Positions 33,436 to 41,225 of a stretch of 64,000 nucleotides of DNA are shown here, piece by piece. A program made the position numbers and the translations under genes. The notes beneath the pieces were generated by a model. It was not told the DNA's origin, did not search any database, and worked only from the letters and a program-made list of their open reading frames with translations. Source of the stretch: Streptomyces asoensis (lineage in GTDB: Bacteria; Actinomycetota; Actinomycetes; Streptomycetales; Streptomycetaceae); contig NZ_BNEB01000003.1 of the NCBI RefSeq assembly GCF_016860545.1, positions 1,860,001 through 1,924,000 of the forward strand. The letters run 5' to 3'. How positions within the stretch are numbered: the first letter of the stretch is position 1; each line of letters starts with the position of its first letter.

Positions 33436-34335
33436 ATGCGAGCAGCAGTGGTGCGGGCGTTCGGTGGACCCGAGGCCGTGGAGATCGTCGACGTGGAACT
33501 GCCGGAGCCGGGCGCGCGCCAGGTCCGGATCAAGGTGACGGCGTCCGCGCTGAACCCGGTGGACGCCGGGGTGCGTGCCGGGATCTTCGGTGGTGCGGGC
33601 CGGCAGATCGGGCTGGGCTGGGACGTGGCCGGGACCGTCGACGCGGTGGGGCCGGCCGCCGCGTGGAGCGCGGGGGAGGAGGTCGTGGCGCTCGCCCACG
33701 GGGTGGCCGCCCCGCTCGGCGCGCACGCGGAGTACGTCGTCGTCGACACGGACGCGGTGGCGCTCGCCCCCGGCTCGGTGGACGCGGTGCACGCGGCGAC
33801 CCTCCCGCTGAACGCGCTGACCGCCGTGCAGGCGCTCGACCTGCTGGACCTGGCGCCCGGGGACTCGCTGCTGGTGACCGGGGGCGCGGGAGCGGTCGGC
33901 GGATACGCCGTCGAGATCGCCGCGCGCCGGGGTGTGAAGGTCGCCGCGCTGGCCAGGGCGCAGGACGAGGAGTTCGTCCGTTCGCTGGGAGCCACGCGCT
34001 TGGTGGACGGCGCGGGTGGCGCGGACGGCGCGGGCGGTTTCGATGCCGTGCTGGACGCGGCGGTGCTCGGCTCCGAGGCGCTCGCGTCCGTGCGGGACGG
34101 GGGCGCGTACGCGGGGGTGATCCCGCAGGCGCAGCCCGCCGCGGAGCGGGGGGTGCGGACCACCGCGGTGGAGGTGGCCTCGGACGGCGTGCGGCTCGCG
34201 GAACTGGTGCGGGCGGTCGACGCGGGCGAACTGACCCTGCGGGTCGCCGGCACCTACGCGCTGGCCGACGCCGCCGAGGCGCACGCCCGGCTGGCCGAGG
34301 GCGGCCTGCGCGGACGGCTGGTCATCGTCCCGTAG
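33436..34335 (+). CDS. Quinone oxidoreductase-like medium-chain dehydrogenase
   Basis: Zinc-independent MDR enzyme of 299 residues, NADPH-dependent. The N-terminal GroES-like domain has ALNPVDAGVRAGIFGG and LGWDVAGTVDAVG. The Rossmann part contains PGDSLLVTGGAGAVGGYAVEIAARRG, and the C-terminus is ADAAEAHARLAEGGLRGRLVIVP. No structural zinc cysteines are present, matching the quinone reductase branch. Divergent pairing with an HxlR regulator suggests induction by electrophiles or quinones. Confidence 0.88.
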   Translation: MRAAVVRAFGGPEAVEIVDVELPEPGARQVRIKVTASALNPVDAGVRAGIFGGAGRQIGLGWDVAGTVDAVGPAAAWSAGEEVVALAHGVAAPLGAHAEYVVVDTDAVALAPGSVDAVHAATLPLNALTAVQALDLLDLAPGDSLLVTGGAGAVGGYAVEIAARRGVKVAALARAQDEEFVRSLGATRLVDGAGGADGAGGFDAVLDAAVLGSEALASVRDGGAYAGVIPQAQPAAERGVRTTAVEVASDGVRLAELVRAVDAGELTLRVAGTYALADAAEAHARLAEGGLRGRLVIVP

Positions 34336-34658
34336 CGCCCGCCCGCACGGGTTCCGGTGCGGTGCGCCCGGGGCACGGCGGGTGCTTGGGCGGCGACGGG
34401 CCGTGCCGTGCCTTGCCGGGTCCGTGCCGTGCCGAATCCGGGGCCGGGCGGTGCCGTGCCGTGCCGGGGCTGGACGGGTCCGCGCCGCGCCGTGCCGTGC
34501 TGTGCCGGGTGCGGGCCGGGCCGGGGCCGGGCGGTGCCGGGTGATAGCGGTGTCGGGCCGCGCCGGGTGCGGGTGGTGCCGGGTCCGGGCCGTGCCGTGC
34601 TGTGCCGGGTGCGGGCCGGGCCGGGGCTGGGCCGTGCGGGCTCCGGGTGGTGCCGGGT
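34336..34658. repeat. Intergenic low-complexity GTGCC/GCCGG tract with an internal direct repeat
   Basis: This 323-bp gap is built almost wholly from degenerate GTGCC and GCCGG pentamers (for example CCGTGCCGTGC). Within it, 39 bases at 34489-34527 recur exactly at 34589-34627, offset by 100 bp. The tract is purine/pyrimidine skewed and G-run rich on this strand. It lies between two convergent genes. No gene is supported here although several frames stay open. Confidence 0.75.
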
Positions 34659-35498
34659 CTAGGCGGTGCGGTGTCGTGCGTAGGTCGCCGGGGGGACGCC
34701 GACCGTCGCGGTGAAGTCGCGCACCAGGTGTGCCTGGTCGGCGTAGCCCAGGTCCGCGGCCAGGGCCGCCCAGTCCACGGCCTCCTGTGTCTCCGCCCGC
34801 TCCAGCGCCTCGTGGATGCGGTAGCGCAGGATCACCCACTTCGGGCCGACCCCCACGTAGGCGGCGAACAGGCGCTGGAGCAGCCGTACCGAAAGACCCG
34901 CGTCGTCCGCCAGGTCGGCCACCCTGCGCACGGCGCGGTCGGCGCGCACCCGTGCGACGAGGGTCATGGCCAGGTCCGCCTGCGGGTCGGGGCGGGGGGC
35001 GAGGGCCAGCAGGTGGGCGTCGAGGGCGGCCACCCGCTCGCTCTCGTCCGCCGGGGCGAGGACCCGCGCCGGATCGGTGCCGGTGAGGTGGATCCGGCGG
35101 CCCGTCCAGTGCGAGACGGGGTGGTCCGGGGCGAAGGGGCGGAAGCCGCCCGGCCGGAACTTGACGCCGCAGACCCGCCCGCGCCCCTCCAGTTTCTGGG
35201 CGAACAGGCCCTGCTGCACGCCGGCGATCTCGGCGAAGGGCTCCTGGCCCTCGAACCGCTGGAACACGAGGTGCACCGCGGGGTGCGGGACCACGTGGGA
35301 GACGTACGGCTCGGTCAGGTCCCAGTCGATCAGCCAGTAGTGCTCGACCCATGGGCGCAGGGCCGCTGCCGCCTCGGGGCGCCGGAAGCGCACGCGCGCG
35401 AGGAAGTCAGCCGCGTCGACGATGCCCCGGGTGTCACGGCGTGGGGTGTCCCGGGGTGAGGCGTCACGGGGGGAGGCGTCACGGCGTGGGGTGCCCAT
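34659..35498 (-). CDS. AraC family transcriptional regulator (DUF6597 type)
   Basis: Regulator of 279 residues. The N-terminal sensor domain has RPWVEHYWLIDWDL, SHVVPHPAVHLVFQRF and GVKFRPGGFRPFAPDHPVSHWTGR. The C-terminal AraC double HTH has RRVADLADDAGLSVRLLQRLFAAYVGVGPKWVILRYRIHEALE and LGYADQAHLVRDFTATVGVPPATYA. The first 22 residues are a repeat (RDASPRDASPRDTPRRD) encoded by tandem GC-rich DNA; an internal start could remove it. No target is evident. Confidence 0.88.
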   Translation of the reverse strand: MGTPRRDASPRDASPRDTPRRDTRGIVDAADFLARVRFRRPEAAAALRPWVEHYWLIDWDLTEPYVSHVVPHPAVHLVFQRFEGQEPFAEIAGVQQGLFAQKLEGRGRVCGVKFRPGGFRPFAPDHPVSHWTGRRIHLTGTDPARVLAPADESERVAALDAHLLALAPRPDPQADLAMTLVARVRADRAVRRVADLADDAGLSVRLLQRLFAAYVGVGPKWVILRYRIHEALERAETQEAVDWAALAADLGYADQAHLVRDFTATVGVPPATYARHRTA

Positions 35499-35573
35499 CT
35501 CCGGATCGTAGAACGGGGTACCGACAGCCGGGTGCGCGGCGGAATAGACGGAGAGGGGATGCCGTTGGGGCGG

Positions 35574-35612
35574 TATAGTTTAACGGTCAACAACTTTGGA
35601 GGTTGAGCGACC
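35574..35612 (+). promoter_or_regulatory. Promoter/operator region of the monooxygenase-reductase pair
   Basis: A TATAGT box (35574-35579) is followed by GTTTAACGGTCAAC and an inverted repeat TCAAC...GTTGA, with GGAGG as ribosome binding site before the ATG at 35613. No good -35 is seen, so a regulator may be needed. The AT-rich patch stands out in this sequence. Confidence 0.5.
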
Positions 35613-36731
35613 ATGCAGTTCGGGATCTTCAGCGTCGGCGATGTCACGCCGGACCCCACCACGGGCCGTACGCCGACCGAGCGCGAGCGGATCAAGGCCA
35701 TGGTCGCCATCGCGCTGAAGGCCGAGGAGGTCGGCCTCGACGTCTTCGCCACCGGTGAGCACCACAACCCGCCCTTCGTCCCGTCGTCCCCGACGACGAT
35801 GCTCGGCTACATAGCCGCGCGGACGGAGAAGCTGGTCCTCTCCACCTCCACCACCCTCATCACGACCAACGACCCGGTGAAGATCGCGGAGGACTTCGCG
35901 ATGCTCCAGCACCTGGCCGACGGCCGGGTCGACGTCATGATGGGCCGCGGGAACACCGGGCCGGTCTACCCCTGGTTCGGCCAGGACATCCGGCAGGGCA
36001 TCAACCTCGCCATCGAGAACTACGCGCTGCTGCGCAGGCTGTGGCGTGAGGACGTCGTCGACTGGGAGGGCAAGTTCCGCACCGCCCTCCAGGGCTTCAC
36101 CTCCACCCCCCGCCCGCTGGACGACGTGCCGCCGTTCGTCTGGCACGGCTCCATCCGCTCGCCCGAGATCGCCGAGCAGGCCGCGTTCTACGGCGACGGC
36201 TTCTTCCACAACAACATCTTCTGGCCGGCCGACCACACCAAGCGGATGGTCGAGCTGTACCGCGCCCGGTACGCGCACTACGGCCACGGCACGCCCGAGC
36301 AGGCCATCGTCGGACTCGGCGGGCAGGTGTTCATGCGGAAGAACTCGCAGGACGCGGTGCGCGAGTTCCGGCCGTACTTCGACAACGCGCCGGTCTACGG
36401 TCACGGGCCCTCCCTGGAGGACTTCACCGACCAGACCCCGCTGACCGTCGGCACGCCGGAACAGGTCATCGAGAAGACGCTCAAGTTCCGTGAGTACGCG
36501 GGCGACTACCAGCGCCAGCTGTTCCTGCTGGACCACGCGGGGCTGCCGCTGAAGACCGTGCTCGAGCAGCTCGACCTGCTCGGCGAGGAGGTCGTCCCGG
36601 TGCTGCGCAAGGAGTTCGCCGTCGGACGGCCGGCCGAGGTGCCGGACGCGCCGACCCACGAGTCTCTGCTCGCGGCCGCGCGGACCGCGCGGACCGCCGG
36701 GACCTCCGGGGAAGGAGGGGACGTCGCATGA
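35613..36731 (+). CDS. Luciferase-like flavin monooxygenase (CE1758 family)
   Basis: FMN-dependent luciferase-like monooxygenase of 372 residues with a TIM-barrel fold. Family features are MQFGIFSVGDVTPDPTTGRTPTE, LDVFATGEHHNPPFVPSSP, LSTSTTLITTNDPVKIAEDFAMLQHLADGRVDVMMGRGNTGPVYPWFG and the closing LDLLGEEVVPVLRKEF. The family (TIGR04036 as I recall) always pairs with an FMN reductase, and that gene follows with an ATGA overlap. The oxidised substrate is unknown. Confidence 0.9.
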   Translation: MQFGIFSVGDVTPDPTTGRTPTERERIKAMVAIALKAEEVGLDVFATGEHHNPPFVPSSPTTMLGYIAARTEKLVLSTSTTLITTNDPVKIAEDFAMLQHLADGRVDVMMGRGNTGPVYPWFGQDIRQGINLAIENYALLRRLWREDVVDWEGKFRTALQGFTSTPRPLDDVPPFVWHGSIRSPEIAEQAAFYGDGFFHNNIFWPADHTKRMVELYRARYAHYGHGTPEQAIVGLGGQVFMRKNSQDAVREFRPYFDNAPVYGHGPSLEDFTDQTPLTVGTPEQVIEKTLKFREYAGDYQRQLFLLDHAGLPLKTVLEQLDLLGEEVVPVLRKEFAVGRPAEVPDAPTHESLLAAARTARTAGTSGEGGDVA

Positions 36732-37363
36732 AGCTCGTCGTCGTCTCGGCGGGGCTGAGCGTCCCGTCGTCGACCCGGCTGCTGGCCGACCGGCTCGCGG
36801 CCGCGACCGCCGGGCGGACCCCGGCGCGGGTCGAGGTCGTGGAGCTGCGCGACCTCGCCGTCGAGATCGCCCACAACTTCACCAACGGCTTCCCCGGCCG
36901 GAAGCTGGCGGCCGCGCTGGAGTCGGTGACGGAGGCGGACGGGCTGATCGTCGTCACGCCCGTCTTCTCCGCCTCCTACAGCGGCCTGTTCAAGTCGTTC
37001 TTCGACGTGCTCGACCCGGACGCGCTGACCGGCAAGCCGGTGCTGATCGCGGCCACGGGCGGCTCCGCCCGGCACTCGCTGGTGCTCGAACACGCCCTGC
37101 GGCCGCTCTTCTCCTACCTGCGCGCGGTCGTCGTCCCCACCGCGGTCTACGCCGCCTCGGAGGACTGGGGCGCGGAGGGCCTGCCCGAGCGGATCGAGCG
37201 GGCGGCGGGAGAGCTGGCGACCCTGATGACGGGCCTGTCCGCACCGCCGAAGCACGACGGGCACGACGGCGACGACAGGGACGGGAGCGCCGAGAAGGCC
37301 GGGGACGGCGGGTTCACGGTGGTCCCCTTCGCCGACCAGCTGGCGGCCCTGGCCACCCGGTAA
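36728..37363 (+). CDS. FMN reductase partner of the monooxygenase (CE1759 family)
   Basis: NAD(P)H-dependent FMN reductase of 211 residues with a flavodoxin-like fold. The start is KLVVVSAGLSVPSSTRLLADRL, the flavin loop VVTPVFSASYSGLFKSFFDVLDPD, and a conserved ATGGSARHSLVLEHALRPLFSYLRAVVVPTAVYA follows. It should supply reduced FMN to the monooxygenase encoded just upstream. The last 50 residues include an Asp/Gly/Lys-rich disordered segment. Confidence 0.9.
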   Translation: MKLVVVSAGLSVPSSTRLLADRLAAATAGRTPARVEVVELRDLAVEIAHNFTNGFPGRKLAAALESVTEADGLIVVTPVFSASYSGLFKSFFDVLDPDALTGKPVLIAATGGSARHSLVLEHALRPLFSYLRAVVVPTAVYAASEDWGAEGLPERIERAAGELATLMTGLSAPPKHDGHDGDDRDGSAEKAGDGGFTVVPFADQLAALATR

Positions 37364-37384
37364 CCCCCGACCGGAGCCTCCCGA

Positions 37385-37416
37385 GCCCCGGACGGGCCCT
37401 CCAGCCCGTCCGGGGC
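37385..37416 (+). terminator. Terminator of the monooxygenase-reductase operon
   Basis: A perfect 12-bp stem (37385-37396 with 37405-37416) with an 8-base loop lies 22 bp beyond the reductase stop. Confidence 0.78.
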
Positions 37417-37424
37417 AGCCCCCT

Positions 37425-37497
37425 CCAGCCCGTGCGGCGATTGAGGACGAGGCCCGTCCAGGGCCGATGCCGGGGCCCGGGGGCGGCAGCCCCCGGA
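37425..37497. repeat. Dispersed Streptomyces intergenic repeat element
   Basis: The sequence runs CCAGCCCGTGCGGCGATTG, then AGGACGAGGC and ends in GGGGGCGGCAGCCCCC. From memory, close relatives of this cassette occur in many copies between genes in Streptomyces genomes. It lies in the space between the reductase terminator and the response-regulator gene, and its 3' part forms a small hairpin. Confidence 0.65.
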
Positions 37498-37591
37498 ACA
37501 CGTTCACCCGAACGGTGAGAGCCCAGTAAGAAGGGTGACCGTACGACCCTCCCCCCGGCCCAACCGCCGGATGCCTTGGCAGACTGGCCGG

Positions 37592-38317
37592 GTGCCTCCC
37601 ACCGTGCTGCTCGCCGAAGACGACCGTGCCATCCGCAACGCCCTGGAGCGGGCCCTGGCCCTGGAGGGCTACCGGGTCACCGCGGTGGCCGACGGCGTCG
37701 AGGCGCTCGCGCACGCCCACAAGAACCCGCCCGACGTGCTCGTCCTCGACGTGATGATGCCCGGGATCGACGGCCTCCAGGTCTGCCGGGTGCTGCGTGC
37801 CGAGGGCGACCGCACACCCATCCTGATGCTCACCGCGCTGGTCGAGACCGCCGACCGGATCGCCGGGCTCGACGCGGGCGCCGACGACTACGTCGTGAAG
37901 CCGTTCGACGTCGAGGAGGTCTTCGCCCGGCTGCGGGCGCTGCTGCGCCGCACCAACCCCGACGGTGTCCCCGAGACCCCCGCACCGGTGCCCGACGTGC
38001 CGAAGCGGGCGCCCGAACGGCACATCGAGGCGGCCGGACTGCGGATGGACCCGCAGGCGCGCCGGGCCTGGCGGGGCGAGCGGGAGCTGGAGCTGACCCG
38101 GACCGAGTTCGAGCTGCTGGAACTGCTCGCGCGCAACGCCGGGATAGTCCTGGACCACTCCACGATCTACGACCGCATCTGGGGCTACGACTTCGGTCCC
38201 GGCTCCAAGAACCTCGCCGTCTACGTCGGCTACCTGCGCCGCAAGCTCGACCAGCCCGGCGCCCCGCAGCTGATCCACACCGTGCGCGGGGTGGGTTACG
38301 TGCTGCGGGAGGACTGA
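37592..38317 (+). CDS. OmpR-family response regulator
   Basis: Two-component response regulator of 241 residues. The receiver domain has Asp10/Asp11 in LLAEDDRAIRNALERAL, the phosphoacceptor Asp53 in VLVLDVMMPGIDGLQ, Thr81 and Lys103 in YVVKPFDVEEVFARL. A Pro-rich linker leads to the winged-helix domain (LELTRTEFELLELLARNAGIVLDHSTIYDRIWGYDFG; VYVGYLRRKLDQPG). The GTG at 37592 gives the family start; ATG at 37571 is possible. The partner kinase gene follows after 15 bp. The type resembles MprA/CseB regulators of envelope stress. Confidence 0.92.
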   Translation: MPPTVLLAEDDRAIRNALERALALEGYRVTAVADGVEALAHAHKNPPDVLVLDVMMPGIDGLQVCRVLRAEGDRTPILMLTALVETADRIAGLDAGADDYVVKPFDVEEVFARLRALLRRTNPDGVPETPAPVPDVPKRAPERHIEAAGLRMDPQARRAWRGERELELTRTEFELLELLARNAGIVLDHSTIYDRIWGYDFGPGSKNLAVYVGYLRRKLDQPGAPQLIHTVRGVGYVLRED

Positions 38318-38332
38318 GGGACGGGGACGCGC

Positions 38333-39802
38333 GTGAGGCGTACGCGTTCACCGGAGCCGCCGCGCCCCGCCGATCCCGCGCGTCCCGCGCATCGCCTGCG
38401 CCGGCTGCTGGCCCGGCCGCGGCCGAAGCTGGTGTCGCTGCGCACCACCTTCGCGGTGTCCTTCGCCGCCGTGACCGCCGCGGTCACCGTGCTGGTCGGC
38501 GTGCTGTCGTACTCGGCCGCCGCGCGGCTGGTCCGGGTCGACCAGGAGTCGGTCTTCGACGAGGTCGTGCAGGACCTGCGGGACGAGGTGCGCGACCACC
38601 GGATGGCGGCGGAGGACTTCTCCTCGTCGGCTCCGGGGCACGACATCGTGCGGCCGGCCCGCACGGACGTGCAGGTGCTCGGCCCGGACGGCTCGGTCGT
38701 GGACCGCGGCAGCCCCGGACTGCCCGTCGTGCCCGCCGACCGCACGATCGCGACGGCGGCGCAGGCCGGGCGGATCGTCGTCCACAAGGACGTCGACGTC
38801 GGCAGCGACGTCTACCGTGTCGCGACGGTCTCCCTGGGCGGCGGCCGGGGCGCGGTGCAGGTGGCCCAGGAGTTCAGCGACACCGAGGACCTGCTGAGGG
38901 CGCTCCAGCAGCGCACGCTCATTCTGATGATCGCGGTGGTGACGGCGGCGGGCCTGTTCGGCTGGTGGCTGGCCCGGCGCATCACCCACCGCCTGGTGAT
39001 CCTCACCACCGCCGCCGAGGACGTCGCCCGCACCCGAAGGCTCGGTGTGCAGGTGCCGGTCACCGGTCATGACGAGGTGGGCCGGCTGGGCCGTGCCTTC
39101 GACCGCATGCTCGGCCGGCTCGCCCAGTCGGAGGAGGACCAGCGCCGGCTGGTCCAGGACGCGGGGCACGAACTGCGCACCCCGCTGACCTCGCTGCGCA
39201 CCAACATCTCGCTGCTGCGCCGCATCGACGAACTGCCCCCGGACACCCGCGACGAACTGGTGGCGGACCTGAGCCAGGAGGCCCGCGAGCTGACCGACCT
39301 GGTCAACGAGCTGGTCGACCTCGCGGCCGGCCAGTCCGACACGGAACCGCCGCGGAAGCTGGATCTCGCCGACCTCGCGGAGGAGGTCGCCGGTCTCGCC
39401 CGGCGCCGCACCGGACGGCCGGTCCTGGTCCGGGCGAGCGGGGACACCACCCTCTACGGGCGGCCGGCCATGCTCCAGCGGGCGGTGTCCAACCTCGTGG
39501 AGAACGCGACCAAGTTCGACCGCGGGGGCGGGGCGCCCGTCGAGATCGCCGTCACCGGGCCGTCGCGGCCGGGGGTCGTCCGCGTCGAGGTCCTCGACCG
39601 GGGTCCCGGTATCGCCGAGTCCGACCTGACCCGCGTCTTCGACCGCTTCTACCGCGCGGCCGACGCCCGCTCCCTGCCCGGCTCGGGCCTGGGCCTGTCG
39701 ATCGTCCGCGAGGTGGCCCTCGCCCACGAGGGCGCGCCGTTCGCACACCGGCGGGCGGGAGGCGGCTCGGTCATCGGGTTCACGGTGGGCGGGGGGTTGT
39801 GA
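38333..39802 (+). CDS. Sensor histidine kinase
   Basis: Membrane sensor kinase of 489 residues, partner of the upstream regulator. The first membrane segment (FAVSFAAVTAAVTVLVGVLSY) is followed by an external domain of about 130 residues, then a second segment (LILMIAVVTAAGLFGWWLA) and HAMP. HisKA has the phosphoacceptor His in QDAGHELRTPLTSLRTN. The HATPase part has SNLVENATKF, DRGPGI and GSGLGLSIVREV. The shape is close to MprB-like kinases. The external ligand is unknown. Confidence 0.92.
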   Translation: MRRTRSPEPPRPADPARPAHRLRRLLARPRPKLVSLRTTFAVSFAAVTAAVTVLVGVLSYSAAARLVRVDQESVFDEVVQDLRDEVRDHRMAAEDFSSSAPGHDIVRPARTDVQVLGPDGSVVDRGSPGLPVVPADRTIATAAQAGRIVVHKDVDVGSDVYRVATVSLGGGRGAVQVAQEFSDTEDLLRALQQRTLILMIAVVTAAGLFGWWLARRITHRLVILTTAAEDVARTRRLGVQVPVTGHDEVGRLGRAFDRMLGRLAQSEEDQRRLVQDAGHELRTPLTSLRTNISLLRRIDELPPDTRDELVADLSQEARELTDLVNELVDLAAGQSDTEPPRKLDLADLAEEVAGLARRRTGRPVLVRASGDTTLYGRPAMLQRAVSNLVENATKFDRGGGAPVEIAVTGPSRPGVVRVEVLDRGPGIAESDLTRVFDRFYRAADARSLPGSGLGLSIVREVALAHEGAPFAHRRAGGGSVIGFTVGGGL

Positions 39803-39817
39803 CGGGGCGGGCAGCCA

Positions 39818-39855
39818 GCCGGGCCGGGTTACACCGTAGCGAAACCCGGCCCGGC
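39818..39855. terminator. Hairpin terminator between the kinase gene and a secreted-protein gene
   Basis: A perfect 13-bp stem (39818-39830 with 39843-39855) with a 12-base loop lies 15 bp after the kinase stop and 16 bp before the end of the convergent gene. Confidence 0.82.
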
Positions 39856-39871
39856 CGCAACCGGTCCAGTC

Positions 39872-40249
39872 CTACTCGGGCTCGAGATTTACTTCCTGCG
39901 TCACCGGGGTTGCGTCAGGTCCTCCGTCGATGCGGAATTCCTGCGTGTATTTGGTCTTGTCTGCGCAGGTCACGGTAGCCTTCGCATCTCTGCCCTTCTT
40001 GGGGATGTTCTTGAAGGTTACGGAGTATTCATTGGAGTTCTTGACTCCCTTGGCGTCGGTCTGGGAGCCATGGGTCGTCGACACCGTTACCTTGGTGGGC
40101 GAAGAGCCGCTATCGCAGTCGTCGACTGTCCCTGTGATGGTGACGGGGGCAAGAGGGGCAGGGGCTGCCTGACTGGCCATCGCAAGCGAGGCGCCTCCCC
40201 CCAGAGGAAGTAGTGTCGCGACGGTGAGAATTGCGAGACGATTAAGCAT
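39872..40249 (-). CDS. Small secreted protein of unknown function
   Basis: Exported protein of 125 residues. The signal peptide MLNRLAILTVATLLPLGGGASLAMASQA is followed by a single beta-rich domain (VTITGTVDDCDSGSSPTKVTVSTTHG ... ATVTCADKTKYTQEFRIDGGPDATPV) with one Cys pair. ATG at 40249 has a clear GGGAGAGG site. Base composition and codon use are noticeably less GC-biased than in the neighbours (codons such as ACT, AAG, GTA), suggesting recent acquisition. I do not recognise the family. Confidence 0.75.
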   Translation of the reverse strand: MLNRLAILTVATLLPLGGGASLAMASQAAPAPLAPVTITGTVDDCDSGSSPTKVTVSTTHGSQTDAKGVKNSNEYSVTFKNIPKKGRDAKATVTCADKTKYTQEFRIDGGPDATPVTQEVNLEPE

Positions 40250-40372
40250 GAACCTCTCCCAGCTGATTCCCGCATGTGTGAATGATCCTCTGTAAAGGTC
40301 TCGCTCCGCCTCACCTGGGTCAAGGGTGACGATTACCCAGGGCCAACGGGGTAGAAATGCCCACACTGGGAA

Positions 40373-40984
40373 TCATGAGGGGTCAGTGAGGCCGTTTTCC
40401 AGGGCGATCCGGGTCAGGTCGGGCCGGCGTCGGCAGCCCGTTTTCTCGCCGATCCGGTCGAGATGCGAATGGACGGTGTGTTTGCTGATGCCCAATTCGG
40501 CGGCGATTTCGTGGTCCGTTGAACCATTGGCGAGAAGCCGCAGGATTTCCTGCTCCCGGTCGGTGAAACGGGGAGAATTCCCTACCAGGTCGCTGGCGGG
40601 CGCGGAGACATAACTGCGGCCCGCGCCCACGGTCCGGATGGCGGTCAGCATTTCGTGCGCCTCCGCCTGCCGGCTCAGATAGCCGCTCGCGCCCGCCTGG
40701 ATCGCCTGCACCGCGTCCAGGTGCGGTGAGGACGACACCACGAGGACGGAATGCCCCCTCCTCCGCAGCTTCGTCACCGTCGCGGCGAGCCTCGGGGCGG
40801 ACTGCTGGAGGTCCATCAGGACGACGTGCGCGCCGCGCAGACCGCCGTCCACGCTCTCGACCGACGGCGCGGTCGCGACCAGGTGGAGGTCGGGAGCGGT
40901 GCCGATCAGGTTCGAGATGCCGTGCCGGAAGACGGGGCAGTCCCCGATGACCGCGATCCGCACGCGTTCGGCGCAACCGCTCAC
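40373..40984 (-). CDS. NarL/FixJ-type response regulator with atypical receiver
   Basis: Regulator of 203 residues. The start is GTG 40984 with a strong GGAGG site. The receiver domain contains VRIAVIGDCPVFRHGISNLIG and AHVVLMDLQQSAP, keeping the phosphoacceptor-position Asp. The usual acidic pair is reduced to one Asp and the conserved Lys is replaced by Arg (SGYLSRQ), so it may not be phosphorylated normally. The LuxR HTH is intact: FTDREQEILRLLANGSTDHEIAAELGISKHTVHSHLDRI. No kinase gene is adjacent; it is divergent from an MFS transporter gene. Confidence 0.88.
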   Translation of the reverse strand: MSGCAERVRIAVIGDCPVFRHGISNLIGTAPDLHLVATAPSVESVDGGLRGAHVVLMDLQQSAPRLAATVTKLRRRGHSVLVVSSSPHLDAVQAIQAGASGYLSRQAEAHEMLTAIRTVGAGRSYVSAPASDLVGNSPRFTDREQEILRLLANGSTDHEIAAELGISKHTVHSHLDRIGEKTGCRRRPDLTRIALENGLTDPS

Positions 40985-41156
40985 CGGGACCTCCGCTGCT
41001 CGATGGGCGGGGCGCGACGGACGCGCCCCGTCCCCAGATTCGGCGGAGTGGGCGCCTCCGGCGCGGTGGACTGGACTCAACGGGCGAACGCCGCGCCGTG
41101 GTCGGCGGGGTGAGGCGGGCGGCGGCCCGCGTCATGGGCCAATGTTGTGCACTTTA

Positions 41157-41185
41157 TTGACGGCAGTTACTCGAAGGCCTAACTT
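41157..41185 (+). promoter_or_regulatory. Promoter of the MFS transporter gene
   Basis: TTGACG (41157-41162) and TAACTT (41180-41185) are separated by exactly 17 bases, an excellent match to the vegetative HrdB consensus. It lies 41 bp upstream of the transporter ATG. Confidence 0.75.
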
Positions 41186-41225
41186 CGCGGTCAGCTCCTC
41201 CTTCCCCCGGTCAAGGGAGACCGCG

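Noticed and set aside
34357..34714. Plus-strand frames of about 100 codons in the pentamer tract
   Set aside because: They translate to Cys/Arg/Gly-rich repeats of the DNA pattern with no protein-like features.
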